Of a stretch of DNA of 64,000 bases, positions 45,801 through 56,313 are shown one piece after another. How positions within the stretch are numbered: position 1 is the stretch's first letter; every line of letters starts with the position of its first letter. Source of the DNA: Favolaschia claudopus. Taxonomy: Eukaryota > Basidiomycota > Agaricomycetes > Agaricales > Mycenaceae. Location of the stretch: positions 124,001-188,000 of the forward strand of contig JAWWNJ010000151.1 of the NCBI GenBank assembly GCA_037176885.1, written 5' to 3'. The position numbers and the translations under genes are program-made. The notes below the pieces were generated by a model. That model was not told the DNA's origin. It saw only the letters and a program-made list of their open reading frames with translations, and made no database searches.

Positions 45801-47047
45801 TTTTTCCGGATTTGGGACTTGCACAAATGTGGTGGTGACTAAGTGATCCGCACCATACATCATCTGCCTGAGATGCGGAGTTGTGGATGTCATAGATAGG
45901 GCTCATGCGCAAGATGTTTCCTTCAAGATGGTGGAGTGTGTAGTGTGTTTCAGTGGATACAATGATGTGCGCTAACTCATAGAGCTCAAGCTCAGCGAGC
46001 ACCTGACGCGATTTTTTAGGGGACATATCATGCACACGGCAGTAATGCGCACCTGGCAGAGTTGCCAAAATGTCCCTTGGTCTCTTGCTATATGACCCAC
46101 AAAAAAATTCAGACCACTTTTTTTCTGAGTGTTTCTTTGTGGTTTTCTCACCAAATGGGACACTTTTCAAAAATTTCGGAGGAAAATTTGGCCAGCACAG
46201 CCACAGAATAGTCATCTCGGCATGCTTCGGCAGCTCGCTTAAGGGTGGGACCTGTCAAACCTTTGCGGCGCAATGAGTGACAGAACCTCCTTGCAGTGTG
46301 GAAGGTGTTTTTCAAAGCAAAAACCAAAATTTCAGAGCCGAAACAGCGAGAATAGGGTGTTTCAGATATTAGAATTTGAGTCCAACTTTCAGCCCGATTT
46401 TGGTTCCAACTTGGTCCCAACTTCGAGTCCGATTTCGAAAGTTGAGGTTAAAGTTGGGCCCGTGAACGCGTGAACTTTGAAACACCTTGCTTGGGTTTTG
46501 GGCAAGTTGCGCAACTTCGAGGCGTGGGAGATGAAATGAGTGCTAAATTAGGTATATACTTGTCTCTTTCCGTATTTTTGTATCGTCGTGGCATACCCGA
46601 ATAAATCTCCGCCCTCCGTCTTCGTCTCCCACTTCGCCGCCACACTGCAGCATATAGATGTCAACGGCAACGACCCCGCACAACAAACCTAAAAGATCTG
46701 ATGGCTCCGACCCGCCGCTCAAATATGACCGCCATCGGAAACCTACGCGCCTAGCTTTCGACCCCGTCGCTATTTTCTCCGACTCGAAGGGGAAGCTGTT
46801 CTATCGCCGTTTGGGGGGGGAGATTTGACGCTATAGAGATCTTTGAGGTGCGCTCATAAAGATCTGTGTGGGTTTTTGGGATACTTACTGCAAATTGACC
46901 AGACTCGTACCCTGGGCTCCAGAAAGGCAACGGCGGGTGTGGAGGAGGATTCATCTGGGAGAACAGGTGTGTTAGAAGCGGTCGATGTCGATGATATGCC
47001 AGAGCTCGCCTAGTGTCCAGATTTGTCACGCAACTACATATCAATTC

Positions 47048-48608
47048 ATGCCTACCACCTCCGAACGTCAGCGCTTGTTGCGGGCGGCCCTCTCCCAGGC
47101 GGAGGCTGATTTTGACACTCACATGGATGAAGAACGACTTGAAGACGACGACGACGACGCCATGGACGACCGCGATTCTTCTGACGACACGTCTGACACC
47201 TCATCCACCTCGACTTCCAGCTCCTCCTCGTCCTCGTCCTCGTCCTCCTCCTCAGACTCCGATGTCTCTATGGGCCCTGATGTTGAGGAGATCTCTGATG
47301 ATGATGAAGACGAGATTTACACCGCCAGACTGAGCGCCAGCGGCTCGCTCTTCCAGCTTGTCAACGACATCCGAGTCTTGAACCCCAACAAAGTTGCGAA
47401 AGCCTCCCAGCTCCACCTGGTGCTCGTGGAATTCAAGGTGGATGACCCCAAACGTTTTCGGCGCAATCTGCGCGTCTCGCCGGAGACCTTCGACGAGCTC
47501 GTCTCTCGGATTCACCATCACCCGATTTTTATTAACCAGTCATATAATCAACAAACCTCGGTCTACATTCAGCTCGCTGTTGCTCTGTACCGTTTCGGTC
47601 ACGACGGCAATGCTGCGTCCGTTGAGAGTGTTGCGCAGTGGGCTGGGATTAGTGCTGGATCTGTCGTGAAGTATACGCAGCGGGTGATAGTTGCTTTCTT
47701 GAGCCTGCATGATACTGTCATCCGCTGGCCAACTGAAGATGAGAAAGAGGAAGCAAAGGAATGGGTTGAGGCTGCGTCATGTCCGGAATGGCGAGGCGGG
47801 TTCTGCATGGTTGACGGCACTCTCGTACCTCTCTTCGAGAAGCCCGGTCATCACGGCGAGGTCTATTTTGACCGCAAGAGCAACTACTCTTTGAATATTC
47901 AGGTCTTGTGTGATTCTCTCTCCCCCGCTAACATATTTCTAATATCTCTTTTCCCTACGTAGCTCGTCACACTGCCAAATCTGCGGATTATCGACTATGT
48001 CATCGGACATTGTGGCAGCGTCCACGATTCAACCGCCTTCGCAGATTCTCGGACATACAAGAACCACAGATCGCTGTTTCAACGTAACGAAGAGTGGATG
48101 TGGGACGACTCAGCTTATGGCGTGGATTGGTGGTGCGTGACGCCTTATAAAAAACCTGCATCACTTCAAGCGAACAACAAAACTTTTAATTATCATCTTT
48201 CTCGGGTAAGCCTTGCGATTGTCTTTCTCTGGTGCAGCTGATTTATATATCACACAGGTTCGCGTTAAGTCCGAGCATGCTATGGGCTATCTAAAAGGCC
48301 GTTTCTGCAGCTTGCGCGGGCTTCGGCAACAAATTGATAACAGTATCGATCACGAGCGTGCTCTTGCTTGGGTAAAAGCCTGCTTGGTCATTCACACGCT
48401 GATCAGCTTCATTGAGAGCGGAGAGGAGGACTGGGAGTTTGTGGATGAGCTTGTGCAGGAGGGGAATCGGGGCGGATCGGCGGAGGAGCTCGACAGCACA
48501 TCAGAGGTTGCTGCATCAAGGAGGAACACTCGGGGACAGCAAAGGCGGACAGATTTAAAGGCCAAACTGTTTGCTAGCGGTGTTGCAGAAGACAGAGAGA
48601 TAGCGTAG
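47048..48608 (+). CDS. Harbinger-type DDE transposase (nuclease), 482 aa
   Basis: Exons 47048-47902, 47963-48205 and 48258-48608 (introns 60 and 52 bp) join cleanly. The N-terminal third is acidic with a long Ser run (residues about 57-80) and DDE-poor linker. A helix-turn-helix-like segment follows (SVESVAQWAGISAGSVVKYT). The catalytic residues are D in CMVDGTLVPLF, D in GHCGSVHDSTAF and E in VKSEHAMGYLKGRF, the HARBI1-type DDE arrangement. I chose the ATG at 47,048 (MPTTSERQRLL); an upstream in-frame ATG at 46,985 is possible. The protein would cut and join the element's ends, with its partner bringing it to the nucleus and the TIRs. Confidence 0.9.
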
Positions 48609-48781
48609 TTTTCCGTACTTGTAGTCCCTAAAAGGAAATTTATCGACCATGTTACAACGCAAATGCAGTTTCTTGTATTATAAGCACGGATGTTCTGAAT
48701 CCCTACGCATGCGGCACTAATTAATACGCTGTAGATAAGTACTATATAGAGTGTTACGAGGAACGAAGGTGGAAATGTCAT

Positions 48782-50501
48782 CTACTGTGCAGGAGGTAAG
48801 TACCAATCAGGCAAGGTGGACGGAGTCGACGCAAAAGCACTAAAGTCCATGCTTGCAAAGTCCATCGGCATATTAGCAAATTGAAAAGAGTCTTCGACGG
48901 CGGCGGCGGCGTCAATGACGGGGAACTCGTAGGAGGTGAAGGTGGTTGGCAAGCTGTCCGTGGCAGTGGAGGAAGACCCCGCGGGATGGCGACTCAATTT
49001 CGATGGGGAAGGGGACCCGAGGAAACGACGGCGAGGTGATGCTGACAGGTGCCGAGATTTGGAAGGGGAAGAAGAGCCGGTGATGTTTAGGACACGCGTG
49101 CGTAAACGTGGTGAGGGTGATAAACGACGGTTCAGACGCAGCCTTTCGTTCTCAGCCTGCATCAGCTTCAGCTTCAGTTTCATCCTCTTAATCCCAATGC
49201 GCTCCATCTCCTCCGTGTGCTGCAGCTTTCTTTTCTCAGCCAGCCGCAGTGTTTCCCCCTCTCGGATGTCGTTCAATCGATCGATGGCATTCTGCGGCTT
49301 CTTCTTTGCTGCCGATGTCGAGGCTTGAGCCTGAGCTTTAGCAGCGGCAGCTTTGGCAAGACCAAGATCACGCCTGGACTTGGCTGATCCTTTGGCTCCC
49401 TTGCGCGCGGCTGATTTTTTGGGAGGCGGTGAAGGTGATGCCGACGATGGAATCTGAATGGGAGAACTTGGAGCCTTTCGCGCGGCTGATTTCTTGGGAG
49501 GCGGTGAAGGTGAAGTTGACCACGCGATGGGAGAACTTGGAGCCTCTGACTTGCCCACGACCTGGTGTATGTGATATCAGCACTGTTAATCAGAAGGGAA
49601 TCAGTCTGTCCTCACCTCGTCTTCTTCTTCATCGTCGTCAATGTCAAAGGGCTCGTATACTGCCTTTTTCTCCATCTCATCCCCGGTGTCTTCGTCCTCC
49701 TCATTATCTACCTCTTCACCTTCATCAACGGCCTCGCTACCTTCTCCCGCGGACCCAAATAGATGCACTGCAGCACCGGCGTGATCAGTGCCTGGCTCTG
49801 ACGACTGTACACCAACGGGATTATAGCTTGGCCGCTCACGCCAGAAAGAGTGGAAGTCATCCCACCAGGGCCACTGAGCACGAATCTGGGCTGTAGGGTT
49901 GTCAGAAAACTGGCTTTACTGGTCGCAACACACACTCACCAACCAACGAGGCAATTTTGGTATCTGGCTCGACTTCAGAGGGTGAAAGCCCGGCGCCTGT
50001 TGCACCCAGAGTAGCAAGATGGCCTTGATACTCTTTCTTCAGCCTACAAGACACAGTGAGAAGCGTTCCGGCATTTTTAGACCACAAATCTGACCTGCGA
50101 AGACGTGTCTCGACTGCCCCCGCATATTTACTTGGATTGCGAGCATAACCCTCTGCCTCCTTGGGGTCCTTCTCGAAGATATACTTCGCAAGTGTCCCGC
50201 ATTGAACTGGCTTTCCGTCCTTGGCTACCTTCTTCTGTCTGCCTTCTTTTTTGGCTGCTGCTGTCGAGTCGGAAAACAGTTTGCGACGAAAGTCGGGGTT
50301 CTCGGTAAGGTAGGTCGCCATGGAGTGTGTCCAGTGAGGGCTTTTCATCCAGTTAACTTGGGTGCCGTTGCTGCGCGAAGATTTGGCGACGACCTCGACT
50401 ACATCGTCGTCATCGGCGGCCGGTTTGTTTTTGGTCCTATTGGAGGTTCTGGCCGGAGGCGGGTCGGGGGCTGTGGGCTCCGATTTTTTAGCACGGGCCA
50501 T
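48782..50501 (-). CDS. Harbinger accessory Myb/SANT-like DNA-binding protein, 521 aa
   Basis: Exons 50501-50095, 50043-49940, 49890-49616 and 49561-48782 (introns 49-54 bp) keep phase throughout. After a charged start (MARAKKSEPTAPDPPPARTS) comes a trihelix/SANT-like region, VNWMKSPHWTHSMATYLTEN with spaced aromatic residues. Later come WPWWDDFHSFW, an acidic tract, two PPPKKSAARK repeats that are likely nuclear signals, and a coiled-coil-like AEKRKLQHTEEMERIGIKRM segment. In PIF/Harbinger elements the Myb-like ORF2 helps transposase enter the nucleus and bind TIRs. It is transcribed toward the transposase gene. Confidence 0.8.
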
Positions 50502-50663
50502 GATGAGCGGTAAGAGAATGACCGAGTAAAAGAGAGTGTTTTTTTTGGTAGAGGTAGTTGTACACAACAGAGCTAAACAAGAGTCGGGCCGCCTGTACGG
50601 GCAACAACAACAACCGAAATAGCCGAAGTTGGGCGGAAAGTTGGGAAGTGAAAGTTGGAGTGA

Positions 50664-50711
50664 AAGTTGGGATGCAAGTCGTGGTCTTATGCACGACTTG
50701 CATCCCAACTT
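50664..50711. repeat. Perfect 20-bp hairpin inside the right TIR region
   Basis: AAGTTGGGATGCAAGTCGTG (50,664-50,683) and its exact reverse complement (50,692-50,711) are separated by 8 nt. The arms duplicate subterminal AAGTTGG motifs in inverted order, so the right end of the Harbinger-like element carries an extra inverted duplication that the left end lacks. Confidence 0.9.
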
Positions 50712-50954
50712 CAAAATCGGACTCAAATTCGGACTTGCAACTTTCAAAATCGGACATCAAGTTGGAACCAAAATCGGACGCAAAGTTGGGCTCAAATTCT
50801 AATATCTGAAACACCCTAATGTCTTCTAAGTCTGTAGGTCAGACCTTCCGCAGGCCGGAAAGAGCACGAATTTTTTGTGCGACTGGGGATTTGGCCGTGG
50901 GAACAATTAATAAGCGTTACATAACGTGCTTAAGTAAGGTGCGGGACGCGGCCC

Positions 50955-51837
50955 TTGGCCGTGGCGCAACCTACCCTACACCCTCAGTACCTACCGTTAT
51001 GCGAGTCACAGTACCTGCCTTTCCGACCTCCATCTTCCAACCTTATGAGGCCGTCTTCCGCGGAGGACTTCTGGGTCGCACGAAGCTCGTCCCCAAGTCT
51101 CCCCCCCCCCCGCTCTTCTGCCTACCATTGGCTCGATTCGATAGAGAGGTTCGGTTCACCAACAACAATGTCAGCATTACCTACGGATGCCTCGTCCTCT
51201 CTTTTGTTGCCAGCACCGCAATGGTCGCTAAAACTGCTCATGACGCTACCGCCACGCTGCGCCTACAGCAAGAATTCGACGCATATCGTACCCTGCGCAG
51301 ATTACAGGGCGCAGCAATTCCAAAGGTGGCGGGGCTGTTTACAACGGGGGACGGGGATAACACAGTCCTCATAATCAGTTACTCAGGTAATGCCCTCGAA
51401 ACATTCGGGGAGCTCAACACCAGCGAAAGGTATGGTCATAATTCCGCAGCCTGGCAAATTCAAGCGATCTGACTCTAAATTAATTCGACCGGCTCCTCAG
51501 CCTGCACAAATCTGGAGTTTTGCACAACGACTTTGAGCCGCGCAACGTCACAAAATCGCCGTCAGGGCCGTTGATAATTGATTTAGATCGTGCGACTTTA
51601 TCACACTTGCCCAGGGATGTCATGCGAGGAACTCATGCAGGTGGCAGATGAGCTGGGTATCGATATTGGTAAGTGAAATCACAGCCCACCGCTTCAATTG
51701 CCTACCCCCTTGCAGCCCGGCTGGAGATCTCTCATGAGATCATGTCCCTAAACGTCTACATCATTGTTGCCACCGTCGTATTTGCTACTTTGTCCACCTT
51801 CTTTGGATTTTTGCGGTGGCGTTCTTCGAGTGAATGA
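50955..51837 (+). pseudogene. Kinase-like protein with C-terminal membrane helix, frameshifted
   Basis: A protein-kinase-like fold is suggested by MVAKTAHDATATLRLQQEFD (candidate beta-3 Lys), AYRTLRRLQGAAIPKVAGLF, VLIISYSGNALETF, the catalytic-loop-like LHKSGVLHNDFEPRNVTKSP (D and N in place) and IIDLDRATL (DFG-like D). These are short APH/fungal-kinase-type motifs. An intron splits the N- and C-lobe parts near 51,432-51,495. A frameshift at about 51,605 precedes CEELMQVADELGIDI, an intron (about 51,670-51,716), and a C-terminal tail RLEISHEIMSLN plus the hydrophobic helix VYIIVATVVFATLSTFFGF, ending at 51,837. It starts about 140 bp beyond the Harbinger-like element. Confidence 0.6.
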
Positions 51838-52102
51838 TGATGGATCAATTTATCAAGTAATGTTTCATGCCCTTTAGGGCATATGTCGCTACTGCGCCTC
51901 TGTGTAGCTAACTATAGGTACTCTGGTAGGTACGGGTAGTCGTGATGAGTAGATCAACAGAGTAGGTGTGGACACGGGTACGAGTAAATGCGTTACAGCA
52001 TAACAAACCTTCTATTCGACTCTGGCACTCTCCTAGCCCCAGCCGACCACCCTACTTCCTACTCTGCCCTCATCCTACCATCGACCTCACACCTCCCTTG
52101 CT

Positions 52103-53116
52103 ATGGCAACCCCCGCAGTTCCTCAGGGCCTTTATTCCTACTGCACTCTCCTTCGAAGCGAACTACAGCGCGTCCACGACCGTCTTGATCATCTTGAGTT
52201 TGGGCACACTGCAGCCTCTACTCCCCGAGGGCATGCCTGGCGCTTCTCCTGGGATGGTGCTCGCTGGGGCTCTGAACATTCAACCCCAGCCCCTACCCCT
52301 GCCATCATTGCTGTCGGCCACACCGCCATACCACTCGCCGAAACCCTCCCTACTGCACAGGACACACTGTCCCGCTACTCGTGTACGCTTCTGATGCCTG
52401 ACTCGCTCGTCGGGCATATCATTGGCCGTGGTGGTAAGGGTCTTCATCAGTCGCACGACATCTCCGGCGCCCAACTTCGAGCCCATACTGATAAGGCTTC
52501 CCCCTTGGAGCGCCGTGTATCTATCCGTGGTACCGACCAGCAAATCGGTGAAGCGCTAATTGCGCTTGGGAAGCGTTTCATGCGTAAGAGTATCCGCTCT
52601 AAGAAGAAAGGTCCGTCACGCCTTTCCGGGGACCCTGCCCCTCCCCCTCCTGGCCTGGTGCCGGTTTTGCCGAACGCTTCTGGCGAGGGCGCTGGCCCGC
52701 TGAAGAAGCGTGCACACCCCGTCCATCCGTCTCAGCCACCAGCTCCGGTTCCACCCCCTCCAGCGGCCAGTGCTCAGCCCCACCCAGGTTCCGCTACACA
52801 GCCAAGGAAGTCTGGAGTGCGATTCGCACCACAGGTGTCTTCCTACCCCGCCTCTAACTCCCTACCCCATAACCCTGCCGCCATCTCTATTCCTACGCAG
52901 GTAATGGCGTCCCCTATTCCTACTCCCCGCCCCAGCTCCACTCCTTATGCCCCCTCGGTGGCCATGCCCACTGCCGTCCCGTCCCCCTCTCCACGTTCAG
53001 TAGCTCCTTCGCCTATGGCCATTGATGCTATTCGACGTGAAACCAGTGGAACAATACACACCTGCACGGGCTGCAACTTCGCTTCGGTCGACTCAAAATA
53101 CACGACTTGGATCTGA
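52103..53116 (+). CDS. KH-domain, proline-rich protein, 337 aa
   Basis: One open frame from the ATG at 52,103. The N-terminus has a short helical segment (LYSYCTLLRSELQRVHDRLD). A KH domain follows at residues about 93-160: SCTLLMPDSLVGHIIGRGGK with the GxxG loop (GRGG), then RRVSIRGTDQQIGEALIAL. A basic patch (KRFMRKSIRSKKKG) and about 160 residues of Pro/Ser/Ala-rich sequence follow. KH domains bind single-stranded RNA or DNA. The absence of introns, a gag-like architecture (helix, nucleic-acid-binding domain, Pro-rich tail) and the setting suggest a retroelement ORF1 or gag, but a host RNA-binding protein is possible. Confidence 0.55.
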   Translation: MATPAVPQGLYSYCTLLRSELQRVHDRLDHLEFGHTAASTPRGHAWRFSWDGARWGSEHSTPAPTPAIIAVGHTAIPLAETLPTAQDTLSRYSCTLLMPDSLVGHIIGRGGKGLHQSHDISGAQLRAHTDKASPLERRVSIRGTDQQIGEALIALGKRFMRKSIRSKKKGPSRLSGDPAPPPPGLVPVLPNASGEGAGPLKKRAHPVHPSQPPAPVPPPPAASAQPHPGSATQPRKSGVRFAPQVSSYPASNSLPHNPAAISIPTQVMASPIPTPRPSSTPYAPSVAMPTAVPSPSPRSVAPSPMAIDAIRRETSGTIHTCTGCNFASVDSKYTTWI

Positions 53117-54141
53117 CCCGGCAGGTGAGCTGCCAATCAAATTTATTCTCAGCAACGTACCTCAGAAACCAGGGATATAGTTTGGTTCAGCTGCTCAAGG
53201 ATCTAGTGATGAAGAGTTAGATGTCTCCCAGTTTCTGTGTATCCAGATACCTACCGTGTTGCTTGTTACTTTCACCAAGAAGCTAGTCGGCAGACACATT
53301 GTGAAACTTTGGAACCATGTTGAGGCGGCGGTAGTGCATTGAATTCGATCAATTGGGACGGGATACTTAGCAGAAACCATTCATTAACGAGTTGATTGAT
53401 TACATAAGCGTACCACTACTTTCAGACGATCAATGTTGAAAAACGTTGACAGCAGCGGCAGTGACATGGTTTGATTCAGGCGGAATGCGATTGCGTTGAG
53501 TATGAACAGATGTTGAAGGATAAGGACGCGTAATATTGAAGCCACATTAACCCGGGAGAAGTTAGAACGTGCCCGATGTAGGGGAATAGAAGCTGTTGCG
53601 AGTGACCAAGGAGCGACTCGAGCTACCGTTCGACGAGGAATTGCAAGAAACTTGACGGTGGATCAGACCTGTAGCAATCCTCTTGAAGATCGGAGCGACG
53701 CTGGGCGAAAACCAAACAGTAGAGTTGTGAGTAGAAACCAATGCAGCCTGAGCAGCCTGCCAGCCTGGCAGCAGTGTTGAAGACTGAAGCTTTCAAAGTT
53801 AACGCACAAGCGTTCGGGTTGGTGGCTGCTAAAGCAGATCGATGGTGGGAGATGGCAAGGAGCAAATTGAGAAACAACCCCCTCAGCTCTTGTTTTTTGT
53901 TTGCCTGCGGCGCAGTCCATAGCTGTTGCAAAGCTGTCGAGCTGAGAAACGGAAATGACTTCCTAATTTGTCGAGCTTAGAGCACGAAAGCAGGGGATAT
54001 TTCCACTCCGCAGACCGCAGTGATGTGAAATGACCAAATGAGCAAACCCAACCAGCTAGCTCAGGAGAACACCACAAAATTAAACTTACCAGAAGGAGAT
54101 GTTGCACCGCCGAGGGACCATCTCGTTAAAGAACGGTTAAT
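53117..54141. other. No gene recognised
   Basis: Short frames on both strands with no family resemblance. Confidence 0.4.
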
Positions 54142-54790
54142 ATTTCAGTCAAATATTTTTTGTTTGACTCAAACCAAGGCACTAACACGTCTGTCCAGCA
54201 TTCAACTGGTATGTCTCGAAATTCTGGCCCGAACGCCGCACGGACGCGTCGTCACCGTCGCCGCCAACGTTGGTATTGATTAAATACCCTGGAAATTGGT
54301 ATGTCGATTTTTCAGTCAAATCTTCCCCGTTTGACTTAAAGTAAAGCACCCACATGTTCATTTAATATTCAGTGCTTATCTAGCACCTGTCAACACCCCA
54401 AGTCGAACGCGTCTTGAACGCGTCGCCGCCGACAACCTTTGTCCATCAATTACAGACCTTGAAATTTGGTACCTCGATATTTTAGCCAAATCGGCTTCGT
54501 TTGCCGGAAACTATAGTGTCAACACCTTTGCTTGGTGCTTACCTTGTACTTCCCCAAAGCTCCGAGCTGAACACCGCCCGAACGCGTTGGCGCCGACGCT
54601 GACAATGTTTGTTCATGAACTACTCACTCAGAAAATTGGTACAGCGAGATCTCACTCAAGACGACCTTGTTTGACTCAAACTAAACTCCTAATACGTTCG
54701 TTTAGGTTTTATTGAGTTTGTCTTGAAGCCCCAATCCAAACGCCGCTCGAACGCATCGGCGAATGGGTCTTGAATGGGTCAACTGTGTTA
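54142..54790. repeat. Degenerate tandem repeat, about 169-bp period, four units
   Basis: Landmarks resembling TTTCAGTCAAAT...CGTTTGACTCAAA recur at 54,142, 54,310, 54,481 and 54,650 (steps 168, 171 and 169). Each is followed by AACAC..GT/CATTCAGT-like sequence and then CGAACGCGTCGCCGCCGAC-like GC-rich sequence. The units differ at many positions, so the array is old. No coding potential. Confidence 0.8.
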
Positions 54791-55098
54791 GATGAACGTC
54801 GCGGACACGTGTGGTTTTGAAGTGACACGGGCGCGCCTTATAAGGCGTGACCGTGTGACTCACGCCTCTCACCGCTTGCCATTCCTTTGAGAGTACTTAC
54901 TTTGCTCACAGTAGGTTACAGGTACAGTTCTCATAGTTTATGGGCTGTTAAAGAGACCCTGTACCCACCTACGCGCCTCCAATACCTGCGGTATCGCCTT
55001 CTCTTGCCTTTCTTGTACTTTCGTCACTTTCTGCGCTGGGCGTGTCGAGTTTTTCCATACGCCGCTCTTGCACCGATTTCGACCTCGCCCTTCGCAAT

Positions 55099-55722
55099 GA
55101 CCACGAACGGTTTCTCCATCTTGCCCTCGTCTGGCTCCAACAACCCGTTCCACAATGGGGCGGCCATGCGTGCCGTGCCTTCGTCGTACAACCCTTTCTC
55201 GCCGCCGTCGTCTCCGCTCTTATTTGACAACACTCCAATCATGCCGACTGTGCCCTTCAACGCACCTCCCGAGCTACGACGCCCGCAAACGCCGCCCTGG
55301 GGTAATTATGATGTCTCCGCTGCTGTCACCACCTCCGACCGTCCCGCCGCCCGCTCGTAGTCCGCCACGCGCCCCGCCACCTCATGCTCCCGCTATTCAG
55401 CACCCATGGGTTGGCTCGCAGGTGCCTCGCGCCTACGACCCGCAATGGCATGCTCCGCCGCCCGCACCGCCGCTTTACCAGACAGCTCCGCCGCGCCAAT
55501 ACGCACCCGCGACATTCCGTTCTCGCATCCGTACCACGCGCCCACCCAGTATATTCCACCCTCCGTCTCCCAATACGTTCCTTCCGACCACGACAGCTCC
55601 TTCAAAGTCATTTCCCTGTCGACCTCGAGCTGGCCGGCCGAGGACAAGCTATCGTTGGTCAAAGGGAACTGGATCCCATGGGAGCGCCGCGTACGGAATA
55701 CGCTTACGCCTGACCAATGTTA
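55099..55722 (+). pseudogene. Copia-type gag remnant
   Basis: From the ATG at 55,099 (MTTNGFSILPSSGSNNPFHN) a Pro/Ser-rich N-terminus runs in shifting frames (TPPWGNYDVSAAVTTSDRPA, then PPPHAPAIQHPWVGSQVPRA). The last part, KVISLSTSSWPAEDKLSLVK with GNWIPWERRVRNTL, resembles the start of copia gag proteins (LN..NW..W..R). At least two frameshifts separate the parts. It ends at 55,722 without capsid or zinc knuckle, so it is a 5' fragment of another element. Confidence 0.5.
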
Positions 55723-56313
55723 ACCAGGCATGTCACTGTCATTTCGGCGGCGTATAACCTGTCTAGGACCATGGCGAAAAAGCACAAGTTTTAGTGTTAG
55801 CAATTGGGCCGGAAATTGTATATATACAACACATTGTTTGGTACGGATGCACGCATCCATTCCAGGAACAGTTTTCCTCGAGCCACAGCGACCGCACATC
55901 AAACGCCCCTAGCGCTTCAGACTGTGCCGGATAATTGAACATTTGGCATCAAAGATGTACCGCCAGGGACGGGGGAGCCGAAATCATGCAAGTTAAAGGC
56001 ACTGTATTCATATGTCCAAACTGGAATGCATCAATTCCAAGTCTCACTCCATCTACGAAAATAGGATCTCAAGTTCAACCAAGAGTTGAACCAAGCGCAC
56101 GTGTTCCGGGCCTACGGACCGAAGATATTTACCGTGATGCGTGACTGTGACAGTGTGATGCTCATTTCTTGCTCACCCCTCGACTTGAAAAGCTCGATGG
56201 CTCTGCGAGCGGCGCCTGCGGCACCGTTCCCCATCGACTGAGATACAGTGGCACCAGAACTTCTGCCCTAGGCCGAGCCGGCCGCCACGGTAACACAAGA
56301 CTCGAGCCCTACG

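Larger units (their letters stand above)
46355..50816. mobile_element. PIF/Harbinger-like DNA transposon, apparently complete (4.46 kb)
   Basis: The left end GGGTGTTTCAGATATTAGAA (46,355) and right end, read inverted from 50,816, match for about 30 bp and again in blocks (CCGATTTTGGTTCCAACTTG) through roughly 80-100 bp, giving long TIRs. The GGG...GTTT start is typical of PIF/Harbinger. Bases outside are TA on both sides (46,353-46,354 and 50,817-50,818); the superfamily usually makes a 3-bp TWA duplication, and only TA is shared here. Inside are two convergent genes, a DDE nuclease (47,048-48,608 +) and a Myb/SANT-like protein (50,501-48,782 -), with stops 173 bp apart. Two-gene content is the hallmark of the superfamily. 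No lesion was found in either gene. Confidence 0.9.

Noticed and set aside
45328..46215. 295-codon minus-strand open frame
   Set aside because: It crosses the end of a TA-flanked MITE and a dispersed repeat, so it is a fusion of unrelated repeat sequence. No family seen.
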